From: Oscillospiraceae bacterium
GTDB taxonomy: Bacteria > Bacillota > Clostridia > Oscillospirales > Oscillospiraceae
NCBI GenBank assembly: GCA_024691985.1
Contig: JAILNC010000126.1
Span: 1 to 61,997 of the forward strand
Direction of reading: 5' to 3'
Length of the DNA: 61,997 nucleotides
Made by a program: the position numbers and the translations under genes. Of this stretch, positions 7,490 through 16,028 are shown one piece after another. Under the pieces are notes generated by a model, which did no database searches, was not told the origin of the DNA, and saw only the letters and a program-made list of their open reading frames with translations. Each line of letters opens with the position of its first letter. Within the stretch, counting starts at the first letter, position 1.

Positions 7490-8425
7490 CTATTCCTGTT
7501 CTTCCATGCCCGCGAGCAGCGCCTCGACGCTCATGCGGGGACTGACGGTCTCGGTATCCGCCATGGCGACGCCCGCCGCGGCGCGCCCGGCCCTCGCGCT
7601 GTCTTTGAGGCCGAGGCCCCGCAGATGGGCCCAGACCAGCGCCGCCAGAAAAGCGTCGCCGCAGCCGGTGGTGTTGACGTGCGTCCCCTTCGCGGCGGGG
7701 AGCCGGAGGCGCGCACTCCCCTCCGCGGCCAGCAGCCCGTCCGCGCCGAGGGTGATGAAGACGCGCCGGAGCCCGGTATCCAGCAGGGCGTCGGCCGCGC
7801 GGTGCAGGCTATGCTCGTCATGGATCCTGACGCCGGACAGCAGCTCCGCCTCCAGCCGATTCGGCTTGAACGTGTGCAGCTTCCCCAGCACGGCGCGCAG
7901 GCGCTCGGCTTTCGCGGCGGAGACCGGGTCGGCGAAGAGGGGGGCTTCGATGTGATCGCAGAGCCATTCGATGGTCCCGGCCGGGAGATTGGCGTCGAGC
8001 ACCACGGCCTGCGCGTCCAGCAGCCAGTCGAGCCGCTTTTCCAGCGCCGCCGGGGTGAGGCGCGCGTAGATGTCCATGTCCGACACGGCCAGGGCCATGT
8101 CGCCCTCCGGGCCCGCGATGTAGAGATAGGCGGAGGTCGAGGCCCCGGGCACGATCAGCGAGCCCTTGAGGTCGATGCCGAGCAGGGCGCAGGAGCCCTC
8201 GATCCGGCTGGCCCAGAGGTCCTCGCCCAGGGCGGTGAGCAGGCGCACGTCCACGCCCAGCAGGCTCAGGTTGTGGGCGATATTCCGCCCCACGCCGCCG
8301 AGACTGACGCGCACGGCGCCGGGGTTGGAGTCGCCCGCGGTAAGCCTCGCGCGCGAGACGCCGCCGATGTCGATGTTCACGCCGCCGACCACCGCCGCGC
8401 GGCCTCTGCCTTCGCCCGCGTCCAT
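7490..8425 (-). CDS. psuK: PfkB-family sugar/nucleoside kinase, probable pseudouridine kinase
   Basis: A 311-residue ribokinase-fold enzyme. Signatures: the N-terminal GGVNIDIGG, LGGVGRNIAHNLSLLG (about 43-58) and, near the C-terminus, NTTGCGDAFLAAL, in which the Asp is the catalytic base. Together with psuG directly downstream this indicates phosphorylation of pseudouridine to its 5'-phosphate. Start 8425 has a GGGAGGG ribosome site; the longer frame crosses the promoter. Substrate is assigned by context. Confidence 0.88.
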   Translation of the reverse strand: MDAGEGRGRAAVVGGVNIDIGGVSRARLTAGDSNPGAVRVSLGGVGRNIAHNLSLLGVDVRLLTALGEDLWASRIEGSCALLGIDLKGSLIVPGASTSAYLYIAGPEGDMALAVSDMDIYARLTPAALEKRLDWLLDAQAVVLDANLPAGTIEWLCDHIEAPLFADPVSAAKAERLRAVLGKLHTFKPNRLEAELLSGVRIHDEHSLHRAADALLDTGLRRVFITLGADGLLAAEGSARLRLPAAKGTHVNTTGCGDAFLAALVWAHLRGLGLKDSARAGRAAAGVAMADTETVSPRMSVEALLAGMEEQE

Positions 8426-8458
8426 ACGCTCCCTCCCGTCCTCGTGATAGCCGGGTAC

Positions 8459-8487
8459 AGTATAGCAGGTTTTCAGCGTAAAGTAAA
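8459..8487 (-). promoter_or_regulatory. Promoter of psuK-psuG
   Basis: TTTACT (8487-8482), 17-nt spacer, TATACT (8464-8459) on the minus strand, about 34 nt before the psuK ATG. Confidence 0.7.
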
Positions 8488-8512
8488 CCGCCGGGCACAA
8501 ATCGCCCGGCGG
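8488..8512 (-). terminator. Hairpin between HAD gene and psuK
   Basis: CCGCCGGGC (8488-8496) pairs with GCCCGGCGG (8504-8512), followed on the minus strand by TTTACTTT. It ends the HAD transcript just before the psuK promoter. Confidence 0.7.
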
Positions 8513-8518
8513 TCGGTA

Positions 8519-9172
8519 TCATGTTTGAAGCACAAAATCCGTCAATTCCTCGGGGGTGTCAAACAGGAACGTTGCACCCGCGGCGCGTAGTTCGGATTCG
8601 CTGCGAAAGCCCCAGGTGACGGCGGCGCAGTCGATGCCCGCCGCCCTTGCGGTCTCGAGATCGACCTCGGTATCGCCGACGTAGAGACAGCGCGAAAGGG
8701 ACACGCCCATCTCTTCCGCCGCGGCCTCGAGCATGTCGGGCCAGGGCTTGCGCCGCACGCCCGGCCTCTCGCCCACGGCGAGCTTCAGCCACGAGGCGAA
8801 GAAGCGCCGCACGCCCGGCTGCACGGCGGCGTCCGGCTTGTTGGAGATCACGGCGAGCTTCAGCCCCGCCGCGTGCATGCGCGAGAGCATCTCCGGCACG
8901 CCCGGGAAGGGCTGTGTGCGGTCGTTGGCGTGGGCGGCGTAGTAGGCGACGTATTCGTTGTACAGCGCCTCCAGCGTCTTGTCGTCGGTCCCGGCAGGGG
9001 CGGCCCGCTGCAGCAGCACGCGCGCGCCGCTGCCCGCGAAGGAGCGGTACGCGGCCTCCCCGTGCGCGGGCAGACCTTTAAGGCGCAGCGCGCGGTTGGC
9101 GGCTTCGGCTATGTCCGCGATCGAATCCGCCACGGTGCCGTCATAGTCAAAGAGCACGGCCTCGTATTTCAT
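8519..9172 (-). CDS. HAD-superfamily phosphatase, phosphoglycolate-phosphatase-like
   Basis: A 217-residue soluble hydrolase of HAD subfamily IA. Motif I is FDYDGTVADS (nucleophile Asp9, acid/base Asp11), motif II lies in VISNKPD, motif III is a Lys around GVRRKPWPD and motif IV is VGDTEVD. The helical cap follows motif I, as in phosphoglycolate phosphatases. The substrate is uncertain; this subfamily is broad. It lies just past the terminator of the HPr gene and may be read from its own weak promoter or by readthrough. Confidence 0.8.
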   Translation of the reverse strand: MKYEAVLFDYDGTVADSIADIAEAANRALRLKGLPAHGEAAYRSFAGSGARVLLQRAAPAGTDDKTLEALYNEYVAYYAAHANDRTQPFPGVPEMLSRMHAAGLKLAVISNKPDAAVQPGVRRFFASWLKLAVGERPGVRRKPWPDMLEAAAEEMGVSLSRCLYVGDTEVDLETARAAGIDCAAVTWGFRSESELRAAGATFLFDTPEELTDFVLQT

Positions 9173-9197
9173 GGGCTTCCCCCCATAATTATAAGAT

Positions 9198-9223
9198 GAG
9201 CGCCGTCTTTCGGGACGGCGCTC
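9198..9223 (-). terminator. Terminator after the HPr gene
   Basis: GAGCGCCGTC (9198-9207) pairs with GACGGCGCTC (9214-9223). It ends the minus-strand ascorbate operon. Confidence 0.7.
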
Positions 9224-9241
9224 TCGCTGCGGGCTGCGAGC

Positions 9242-9502
9242 TTACAGATTCTCCTCGAGGAAGGCGAGCAGGCCGGCGCAGGCCTCTTCCTCATTGGCGC
9301 CCTCGCAGGCGACGGTGACCTCGGTGCCCTGCTTGATGCCGAGCGCCATCAGCTTCATGAGCTGGGCGAGGTTGACGGTCTTGCCGTTGGCGGTCAGGGT
9401 GACGGTCGTGTCGGCATAGCCCTTGGCCTTCTTGCACAGCAGGCCGGCGGGACGGGCATGGATGCCGAGCGGGTCCTTGATCGTGTAGGTAAACTGCTTC
9501 AT
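9242..9502 (-). CDS. HPr-family phosphocarrier lacking the regulatory serine
   Basis: An 86-residue HPr that carries phosphate from Enzyme I to EIIA. The active-site GIHARPA with His15 is intact. The helix-2 region reads NGKTVNLAQLMKLMALG, where typical Firmicute HPr has NLKSIMGVMSLG: the residue aligned with Ser46 is Gln, so HPr kinase could not phosphorylate it there. It is the last gene of the ascorbate operon, which suggests a dedicated carrier. The ATG at 9502 follows GAGGTG; a GTG at 9511 is less likely. Confidence 0.88.
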   Translation of the reverse strand: MKQFTYTIKDPLGIHARPAGLLCKKAKGYADTTVTLTANGKTVNLAQLMKLMALGIKQGTEVTVACEGANEEEACAGLLAFLEENL

Positions 9503-9535
9503 GTTGTACACCTCGTATCAAAATTTTTTGGAGTT

Positions 9536-10333
9536 TCAGTCTTTTGCGGCGGCGATCTCGGGGAAGTCCGCCTTGCGCACCTGGACGACGGACATGCCGA
9601 TCGCCCGCAGCTGGGCGAGCACCTGGGGATTGGCGCGCTCGTCCGTGATGACGCAGCCGCTCTTCTCCAGGGAGAAGCTGGCGTAGGTGCCGGTCTTGCC
9701 GATCTTGGTGTAGTCGGCCAGGATATAGTAGCGGGCGGCGTGGGAGATCATGGTGTCGTTGATCCCCAGCTCCGTGGGGATGCCGCAGAGGATCTCCCCG
9801 CCGGGGGAGATGCCGCTGCAGCCGAGGAAAGCCTGGTCCGCCTGCTCCATCAGGAGATTGCGCAGCGTGCAGTCGCCGGTCATGATGTGATTCTGCCCGC
9901 GCAGACTCCCGCCCGAGAGGGTGATCTCCACCCCGGGGGGATATTTCTGCTCGACGGCGGCGCCGTTGTTGGAGAAGACGTGCACCGTCTTGTCCCCGAC
10001 GTAGTCCAGAAGACCCAGCGCCGTGCGGCTGCCGTTGATGAAGATGCGGTCGCCGGAGTTAACCAGGGTCGCGGCGTACCGGGCGATCAGACGGCGGTAG
10101 AGCGCCACCTCGTCCTTCTCGGACGCCGCGGCGGGGCGGATGTCCGCCGTCGCGCCGCCGTGGGTGCGGCTGATCTGGCCGCGGTCCTCCAGCATCTGCA
10201 GGTCCCGCCGGACGGTCATCGAGGAGATGCCGAAGCTGGCGGCTAACTCCTCCACGCTGGCCTGGCGGTGCTCGCGGATGTAGGAGAGCATCTCGGCGTG
10301 GCGCAGATCGACGGATTGACGGTCTCGTTTCAT
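9536..10333 (-). CDS. DeoR/GlpR-family transcriptional regulator of the ascorbate locus
   Basis: A 265-residue regulator. The N-terminal winged helix-turn-helix (about 13-60) contains ASVEELAASFGISSMTVRRD and the DeoR-type end RTHGGA. The C-terminal sensor domain (about 80-255) is of the ISOCOT type, which binds sugar phosphates. Its position inside the ascorbate operon makes it the likely UlaR counterpart, binding near the divergent promoters where ATGTTC motifs recur. The effector is inferred. Confidence 0.88.
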   Translation of the reverse strand: MKRDRQSVDLRHAEMLSYIREHRQASVEELAASFGISSMTVRRDLQMLEDRGQISRTHGGATADIRPAAASEKDEVALYRRLIARYAATLVNSGDRIFINGSRTALGLLDYVGDKTVHVFSNNGAAVEQKYPPGVEITLSGGSLRGQNHIMTGDCTLRNLLMEQADQAFLGCSGISPGGEILCGIPTELGINDTMISHAARYYILADYTKIGKTGTYASFSLEKSGCVITDERANPQVLAQLRAIGMSVVQVRKADFPEIAAAKD

Positions 10334-10361
10334 GGATGATCGGCCTCCTTGAGGTCTGGGG

Positions 10362-11042
10362 TCAGAGGGTTTTCAGCAGCTCCGGCAGCTCTGTCAGCGA
10401 GCGGATGACGGGCACGCCCTCCGCCTCGCCGCCGTCGGGACGAAACCACACGGGCAGCATCCCGGCGTTTTGCGCGCCGAGCACGTCGGTCTTCCAGCCG
10501 TCGCCCACACAGACGCATTCCGCCGCCGCGCACCCGAGCTTTTCGGCGCAGCGCAGGAAGACGCGCGCGTCGGGCTTTTCGGCGCCGAGCTCCTCGCTCG
10601 TGACCAGCGCGTCCACCCAGGGCCAGAGGCCCAGGCGCTCGAGCTTGTCAAACTGGCGGTCCGCGGTCATGTTCGTCGCGACGCCGAGGCGACAGCCCGC
10701 CTGCCGCAGGGCCTCCAGCCCCTCCTTGGTCCCGGGGAAGAGCCGGAGACGGCCGAGAAAGTTCGACCAGTAGCACGCCGCCATCAGGGGGGCGTGCCAG
10801 AGAGGCTGGCCCAGCGCCTCCAGCAGGAGCTGATAGCGGATCAGCCGGTTGTGGACGACGGGGCCGTCGCCCGCATGGGCGCGCAGCGTGCGGTCCGCCT
10901 GCGCGTGCAGCGCTTCAAAGCGCTCCGGCGCGAGGGAGAGCTGTTCGCCCGCGTAGTCCGTCAGCGCGAGCCAGGCGGCGGCGTGGGCCTCGTCATAGCT
11001 GTAGAGCGTATTGTCCAGATCAAAGAGAACGGCCCGGAGCAT
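10362..11042 (-). CDS. HAD-superfamily hydrolase in the ascorbate operon
   Basis: A 226-residue HAD-IA phosphatase: FDLDNTLYSYDEAH (Asp8, Asp10), VATNMTADRQ for motif II, GAEKPDARVF for motif III and VGDGWKTDVLGAQNAG for motif IV. The cap is helical and long, like YjjG or haloacid-dehalogenase relatives. It lies 19 nt after the IIB gene and 28 nt before the regulator, so it is part of the operon. It may remove phosphate from a dead-end sugar phosphate; the substrate is unknown. Confidence 0.8.
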   Translation of the reverse strand: MLRAVLFDLDNTLYSYDEAHAAAWLALTDYAGEQLSLAPERFEALHAQADRTLRAHAGDGPVVHNRLIRYQLLLEALGQPLWHAPLMAACYWSNFLGRLRLFPGTKEGLEALRQAGCRLGVATNMTADRQFDKLERLGLWPWVDALVTSEELGAEKPDARVFLRCAEKLGCAAAECVCVGDGWKTDVLGAQNAGMLPVWFRPDGGEAEGVPVIRSLTELPELLKTL

Positions 11043-11061
11043 GGAAGGGTCCCTTTCGGAA

Positions 11062-11370
11062 TCAGTCGAGCAGACCCGCGTCCTTCATGGCCTGCTCCAT
11101 CTCGGGAGCGGACATGATGTTCTTCAGGCCGATGACGGTGGTGCCCTTCTTGGCGGCGTCGTCAAACATCTTGGCGAAGTTGCGGGCGCAGAGGACGATG
11201 TCGTAGCCGGGGGCGGCGGACTTGCCCTCGGACAGGGAGCAGTGGTGCAGGGAGCCGGGCTTGACGCCGTACTTGGTCAGGACCTTCTGGAGGGTCATCT
11301 TCATCATCAGGGAGGAGCCGGCGCCGTTGGCGCAGCAGACCATGAATTTCTTGTTGTCGAGCTTAGACAT
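11062..11370 (-). CDS. ulaB: PTS ascorbate-type EIIB component
   Basis: A 102-residue soluble phosphotransfer protein. The phosphorylated cysteine is in CCANGAGSSLMMKM, most likely Cys13, followed by the P-loop. It accepts phosphate from EIIA and gives it to the incoming sugar on EIIC. Size and sequence fit the lactose/galactitol/ascorbate IIB group; UlaA and UlaG in the same operon specify ascorbate. RBS AAGGAA is upstream. Confidence 0.88.
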   Translation of the reverse strand: MSKLDNKKFMVCCANGAGSSLMMKMTLQKVLTKYGVKPGSLHHCSLSEGKSAAPGYDIVLCARNFAKMFDDAAKKGTTVIGLKNIMSAPEMEQAMKDAGLLD

Positions 11371-11421
11371 CTTGCGTTCCTTTCCTTACAATAAGATCGT
11401 ATTACCCGAAAACGGGCTTTT

Positions 11422-11450
11422 CCGGAGGGACGGCGGGGCCGTCCCTCCGG
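11422..11450 (-). repeat. Strong intercistronic hairpin between IIC and IIB genes
   Basis: CCGGAGGGACGGC (11422-11434) pairs with 11438-11450: 13 bp with a 3-nt loop, followed on the minus strand by a short AAAA and a second small stem. It lies in the 96-nt gap. It could protect the upstream mRNA end or tune the IIC:IIB ratio. Confidence 0.6.
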
Positions 11451-11466
11451 GCGTGTATGAGGGGGA

Positions 11467-12975
11467 TCAGGCTTCCTCGGCCGCGGGAGCGTTCTTCTCG
11501 GCCATGTACTCCTTGTAGGCCTCGTAATCCTCGGTGATGAGGAAGTAGGCCTTGGGGTCCTTGCGGTATTCGAGCTGCGGCAGGGCCAGCAGCAGGGCCG
11601 CGACGATGACGACGCCGAAGTAGCCGAGGAACTTCATGATGACGGTGAACAGAGGCCACACGGTCGCCCAGTCGAACATGCCGAGGTAGCCGCCGTACTG
11701 GGCCATGCCGACCCAGCCGGCGATAAACGCGGAGCCGAAGACCTGGATGAGACCGGAGCAGAAGGGGATGGCCAGGCAGGCCTTGAGACCGCCCTTCTCG
11801 TTGGCGACGAGGCCGATGGTGGCGTTGTCGAAGAAGACGGGCACGAAGCCGCAGATGATGAGGGTGGGGCTCTTGAAGACGATCAGCAGGACGATGGCGA
11901 CCAGCTGGCCGACCAGACCGGCGAGGAAGCCGAAGGTGACGGCGTTGGCGTCGCCGAAGCCGTAGCAGACCGCGCAGTCGACGCCGGGGACGGAGGAGGG
12001 CAGGAGCTTGTCGGCAATGCCCTGGAAGGAGGCGGTCAGCTCCGTGACGAAGGTGCGCACGCCGAGCTGCAGGATGGCGAGGTAGACGGCGAAGTTCAGG
12101 CAGGTGTTGAGCACGTACATGAAGAAGCTGTCGCTCTCCTTGATGGAGCCGTGCTCGATGAAGTAGGGACGGCCGATGACGGTCATGATGGCGCCGAAGA
12201 AGACGGTCATCAGGATGGCGGTGCAGACCATGTTCTCATTGAAGATGGAGAAGAAGCCGGGCATCTCCATATCGCCGACCTTCTTGATCTCCTTCTGCTT
12301 CTTGCCGCCGTCGGTGCCGAAGAACTTGTCGGCCACGATGTAGCCCAGCCGGATGCCGAACATCTGCTGGTGGGCGATGGCGAAGCCCGCGCCGTCGGTC
12401 AGCTCCTGCATGGGCTTGACGGTCAGGTTGGAGCCGACGGCCCAGTAGGCGCCGAGGATGACGGACATGACCACGAGCATCAGCACGTCGTTGTTGAGCA
12501 GGGCGGGCAGGGCGAACATGATCAGCCAGTAGGCGGTCGCGGCCTGCTGCACCTGCACGTGGCCGGTGGTGAACAGGGTACGGCACTTGGTGATCTTGTT
12601 GAAGCGCACCAGCAGGATGTTGACGATGAAGGCGATCAGCAGCAGGGTCATGACCTGGGAGAAGCCCTTGCCGAAGACCTCCTCCACGCCCGCGGTCACG
12701 GCGTTCTGGCCGTAGTAGGGGTCGATGACGCAGGCGGTCAGGTTGAAGCGGTCCTTGAGGCCGGCCAGGATCGGACGGAAGTTCGAGACCAGGCCGCCGG
12801 AGCCGACGTTCAGGATCAGCATGCCGATGATGGCCTTGAGGGTGCCGCCCAGAATGTCGTACCACTTTTTCTTCATCAGCGCGTAGCCGATGAGGGTGAT
12901 GAAGCCGATCATGTACGGGGCCTGGCGCAGGATGTAGGTCGCAAAGAAGTTCCAGATAGAACTAAGAAATCCCAT
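11467..12975 (-). CDS. ulaA: PTS ascorbate-type EIIC permease
   Basis: A 502-residue integral membrane permease that moves and phosphorylates L-ascorbate with EIIA and EIIB. It has about eleven hydrophobic segments and matches the UlaA (PTS-AG superfamily) pattern. Examples are the N-terminal FATYILRQAPYMIGFITLIG, the GTLKAIIGMLILNVGSGGL stretch and the central MPGFFSIFNENM. Slightly longer than E. coli UlaA. It lies between IIA and IIB in the operon. Confidence 0.9.
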   Translation of the reverse strand: MGFLSSIWNFFATYILRQAPYMIGFITLIGYALMKKKWYDILGGTLKAIIGMLILNVGSGGLVSNFRPILAGLKDRFNLTACVIDPYYGQNAVTAGVEEVFGKGFSQVMTLLLIAFIVNILLVRFNKITKCRTLFTTGHVQVQQAATAYWLIMFALPALLNNDVLMLVVMSVILGAYWAVGSNLTVKPMQELTDGAGFAIAHQQMFGIRLGYIVADKFFGTDGGKKQKEIKKVGDMEMPGFFSIFNENMVCTAILMTVFFGAIMTVIGRPYFIEHGSIKESDSFFMYVLNTCLNFAVYLAILQLGVRTFVTELTASFQGIADKLLPSSVPGVDCAVCYGFGDANAVTFGFLAGLVGQLVAIVLLIVFKSPTLIICGFVPVFFDNATIGLVANEKGGLKACLAIPFCSGLIQVFGSAFIAGWVGMAQYGGYLGMFDWATVWPLFTVIMKFLGYFGVVIVAALLLALPQLEYRKDPKAYFLITEDYEAYKEYMAEKNAPAAEEA

Positions 12976-13019
12976 GAGTTAATCCTCTCTTAAATAGTAT
13001 TTTGGGGTTCTCTCGCTGC

Positions 13020-13511
13020 TCAGTCTGCCAGGATGTCCTCGGGCGGGAAGTCCTTCTCCGCCTGCAGGATGTCCTCGGGCGTCTCGGCCGCCATCAGGGC
13101 GTCGAGCAGCTCCTCGTTGCAGAAGACGTTCATCAGCTGGTTGATGTTGTCAAGGTGCTCGTCCGGATTGGCGGCCGCCAGCGTGAAGAAGAGGCGGGCG
13201 ATCTTGTCCTCGCCGTCCTCGTCCTTGCCGAAGTCCACGTCCTCCTTGACGCGCAGGAAGCCGACGGCCGTCTTGTAGGCGCCCACGGCCCCTTCCTGCG
13301 AGTGGGGCATGGCCACAAAATGCTCGAATACGACGTAGGGGCCGTACTTCGTGATGCAGTCGACGATCTGCTTGTAGTAATCCTCGCTGACATAGCCGGT
13401 CTCGACCAGGGACTCGGTGCTCAGGCGCACGGCCTCCTGCCAGGAATCGACCCTGTCGACGAACTTGTAATGACCGCGTCTGACGATCTTCTGCAGAATG
13501 CTCTCTTCCAT
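13020..13511 (-). CDS. ulaC: PTS EIIA component, mannitol/ascorbate type
   Basis: A 163-residue EIIA of the PTS_EIIA_2 fold. It accepts phosphate from HPr on the histidine of FVAMPHSQ (His70) and passes it to EIIB. A second conserved acidic region (FFTLAAANPDEHLDNINQLM) fits the family. The gene directly follows ulaG with 12 nt between them and precedes ulaA. Confidence 0.88.
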   Translation of the reverse strand: MEESILQKIVRRGHYKFVDRVDSWQEAVRLSTESLVETGYVSEDYYKQIVDCITKYGPYVVFEHFVAMPHSQEGAVGAYKTAVGFLRVKEDVDFGKDEDGEDKIARLFFTLAAANPDEHLDNINQLMNVFCNEELLDALMAAETPEDILQAEKDFPPEDILAD

Positions 13512-13523
13512 GCGCGGCCTCCC

Positions 13524-14627
13524 TTACAGACAGGAGCGGAACGGGATGTTCTGCTCGTGCTCGAAGCAGTCGTCGAAGCCGCGGGGATGATGGTAATACA
13601 TCTTGTCCTTGTCGCGCGGATAGACGTACTTGCCGCCGACCTGCCAGAAGAAGGGGTGGAACTTGTACTCGTTGCGGGGCTTCTTGAAATCGTAGAGCAG
13701 GCGGATCTCCTCCTGGTCGGCCTGGAAGTTGGTCCAGACGTCCCAATGGATGGGGATGACGACCTTGCACTGCAGGTTCTCGGCCATGCGGAGGATGTCG
13801 ATGGAGCTCATCTTGTCCTGCATGCCGATGGGGTTCTCGCCGAAGGAGCCGAAGGCCACGTCGATGTCGTGATCCTTGCCGTGCTTGGCGAAGTAGATGG
13901 AGAAGTGCGAGTCGCCGGAGTGATAGATGTTGCCGCCGGGGGTCTTGACCAGATAGTTGACGGCCTTCTCGTCCATGTCGGTCGGGCAGACGCCGGTCAG
14001 ATCCTCGCGGTCGGGGCCGGTGGAGTCGGTGGTGACGATGCAGGTGCGGTCAAAGCTGTCGAGACAGACGATCTCGACGTCCTTGATCCTGATGACGTCG
14101 CCGGGCTTGACGACGGTGCAGCGCTCCGCCGGTACGCCCCACTTGACCCAGAGGTCGACGCTTCTCTGCGGGCCGATGAAGGGGACGGGGATGACGTTGC
14201 CCTGGTCGTCGGTGGTGGTCATGTTGCTGTGCAGCACATGGGCCGCCCACTCGGCGGACATGTGGTCCTGGTGGTAGTGGGTGGCGAGCACCGCGTCTAC
14301 CTGCTTGAAGGCGAAGGGGTCGATCACAAAGGGAACGTTGCGGAGATTGGGCTGCATCTTGCGGCCGCCGCACATGTTGGCCATCTGGTGGCCGACCTTC
14401 ATCTTGCCGTCGCCGTGGGTGCGCTTGCCGTTGCCGCACCAGAGGTCGATGGTGAGATTCGCGCCGCCGGGAGTCTTGAACCAGATGCCGGTGCAGCCGA
14501 GCCACCACATGGCGACGTTGCCGGGCTGGACGACCTCGTTCTCGATTTCCTCGACCAGCCAGGTGCCCCACTCGGGGAAGGTGGATTCGATCCACTTTTC
14601 GCGGGTCATCTCAGAGATCTTGCTCAA
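13524..14627 (-). CDS. ulaG: L-ascorbate-6-phosphate lactonase
   Basis: A metallo-beta-lactamase-fold enzyme that opens the lactone of ascorbate-6-phosphate to 3-keto-L-gulonate-6-phosphate. The metal motif is THYHQDH (His117, His119, Asp121, His122), with further ligands around HSGDSHFS and PIHWDVW. The start is a TTG at 14627, 6 nt after AGGAGGA; this gives 367 residues, the usual UlaG length. First gene of the minus-strand operon. Confidence 0.93.
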   Translation of the reverse strand: MSKISEMTREKWIESTFPEWGTWLVEEIENEVVQPGNVAMWWLGCTGIWFKTPGGANLTIDLWCGNGKRTHGDGKMKVGHQMANMCGGRKMQPNLRNVPFVIDPFAFKQVDAVLATHYHQDHMSAEWAAHVLHSNMTTTDDQGNVIPVPFIGPQRSVDLWVKWGVPAERCTVVKPGDVIRIKDVEIVCLDSFDRTCIVTTDSTGPDREDLTGVCPTDMDEKAVNYLVKTPGGNIYHSGDSHFSIYFAKHGKDHDIDVAFGSFGENPIGMQDKMSSIDILRMAENLQCKVVIPIHWDVWTNFQADQEEIRLLYDFKKPRNEYKFHPFFWQVGGKYVYPRDKDKMYYHHPRGFDDCFEHEQNIPFRSCL

Positions 14628-14682
14628 TACACATCCTCCTTTTTCCATCCGAAATGTTCCAATTTCAGTCTTGCGCATTTTA

Positions 14683-14711
14683 ATTATACGTGGCGGGCGG
14701 CGCTTTTTCAA
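14683..14711 (-). promoter_or_regulatory. Promoter of the ulaG operon
   Basis: TTGAAA (14711-14706), 17-nt spacer, TATAAT (14688-14683). Confidence 0.8.
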
Positions 14712-14938
14712 TCATAATTTTATGTTCATATTGTAATTATATGTTCGTTTCACAAAAGCAGCGCGCGCCTTTGTGCAAGTGTTCGGGAAGCTTTTCGGAG
14801 CAATGGGGGCGCTTTCCTGTTCCCGGCATGGTTATTGTGCACTTTTTTGAGCAGCTGAGGGAAAAGAACAAAGACAGGCATTGGCAAAAACGCCGAATTT
14901 CCAGAAAAACATTTTTTTCGGAAACGGGCCTTTTCCTG

Positions 14939-14967
14939 TTGCAAACAGGACGCTTTTCCGCTATAAT
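14939..14967 (+). promoter_or_regulatory. Promoter of the ulaE operon
   Basis: TTGCAA (14939-14944), 17-nt spacer, TATAAT (14962-14967), with a leader of about 65 nt to ulaE. Confidence 0.8.
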
Positions 14968-15039
14968 CGAACAAAAGAGCAAACATCTTTATGTTCCCCG
15001 TGGCGCAAAAATCAAACAAATATTTGAAGGGACTTTGCC

Positions 15040-15891
15040 ATGAAACGCTACGCAGTCGGCCTGTATGAGAAGGCCATGCCGCCGGGGATGAGCTGGCGGG
15101 AAAAGCTGTGCTTCGCCAAAGAAGCCGGCTACGATTTCGTGGAGATCAGCATCGACGAGAAGGAGGAAAAGCTCGCAAGGCTTGACTGGAGCCGGGAGGA
15201 ACGGCTCGAGCTCGTCGGGCTCATGTCGGAGATCGGCCTGCCGATCCGCAGCATGTGCCTGTCCGGACACCGCAAGTTCCCGCTCGGCGCCCCCGACCCC
15301 GCGGTGCGCGCGCGGGGCATGGAGATCATGGAGAAGGCCATCCTGCTGGCCGACGATCTGGGCATCCGCATCATCCAGCTCGCGGGCTACGACGTGTACT
15401 ATGAGCAGGGCACGGCCGAGACAAGGGCGCTGTTTCTCGAGAACCTGAAAAAGGCGGCGGAGATGGCTGCGGTGTACGGCATCGTGCTCGGCTTCGAGAC
15501 CATGGAGACGGACTTCATGAACACGGTCTGGAAGTCCATGTACTATGTCGACGCGGTGGGCAGCCCCTGGCTCGGCGTCTACCCCGATCTCGGCAACCTC
15601 ACCAACGCCGCGCTCTCGTCCGGCGGCAGCGTGACGGGCGACCTCTACGCCGGACGCGGACACATCTTCGCCCTGCACCTGAAGGAGACGGTACCCGGCG
15701 TGTTCCGCGAGGTGCCCTTCCTCACCGGACACGTGGACTTCGAGACCGGCATCGCCATGGCCTGGCGGCTCGGCATCCGCCGCTTCGTCACGGAGATGTG
15801 GTACGTCGGCAACGACGACACCTGGGCGGACGACGTCCGCTTCGCCTGCCGCAGCATGCGGGAGATACTCGACAAACAGTGTGGAGAGTGA
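15040..15891 (+). CDS. ulaE: L-ribulose-5-phosphate 3-epimerase
   Basis: A 283-residue TIM-barrel enzyme that converts L-xylulose-5-phosphate to L-ribulose-5-phosphate. UlaE/SgbU signatures: GLYEKAMP (7-14), FVEISIDE, RSMCLSGHRKFPLG, GYDVYYE, GFETMETDFMNT and GVYPDLGNLTN. The last codons and stop (CGE) are supplied by the start of a dispersed repeat. First gene of the plus-strand operon and strong evidence that the locus handles ascorbate or another L-xylulose-5-phosphate source. Confidence 0.93.
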   Translation: MKRYAVGLYEKAMPPGMSWREKLCFAKEAGYDFVEISIDEKEEKLARLDWSREERLELVGLMSEIGLPIRSMCLSGHRKFPLGAPDPAVRARGMEIMEKAILLADDLGIRIIQLAGYDVYYEQGTAETRALFLENLKKAAEMAAVYGIVLGFETMETDFMNTVWKSMYYVDAVGSPWLGVYPDLGNLTNAALSSGGSVTGDLYAGRGHIFALHLKETVPGVFREVPFLTGHVDFETGIAMAWRLGIRRFVTEMWYVGNDDTWADDVRFACRSMREILDKQCGE

Positions 15892-15990
15892 AGCGTGGAG
15901 AGTGAAGGGAAGGTGTCCGCGGAGCGGACGATTATAATTGCGCCGAAGACGCACCATAACTCCACTCTCCACTCTCAACACTCCGCTCTC
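15880..15990. repeat. Inverted repeat between ulaE and the next gene
   Basis: GTGTGGAGAGTGAAGCGTGG at the left is answered by CCACTCTCCACTCTCAACAC at the right, around GTCCGCGGAGCGGAC. It looks like a mobile intergenic repeat; its left end forms the ulaE stop. Confidence 0.75.
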
Positions 15991-16028
15991 AAAAAACTTG
16001 CCGCATACGCGGCGGAAAGGAAAACGCT

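Larger units (their letters stand above)
14654..14996. promoter_or_regulatory. Recurrent ATGTTC motifs, candidate DeoR-type operators
   Basis: The hexamer ATGTTC occurs at 14654, 14722, 14741 and 14991 in the 412-bp space between the divergent operons (GTGTTC also at 14779). Two copies lie 19 bp apart just upstream of the ulaG -35; one lies downstream of each predicted transcription start. This placement would let one DeoR-family repressor control both directions. No gene is seen in the gap. Confidence 0.45.

Noticed and set aside
14690-15043. 117-codon frame in the ascorbate regulatory gap
   Set aside because: It crosses both promoters and the ulaE start; composition is that of AT-rich non-coding DNA.
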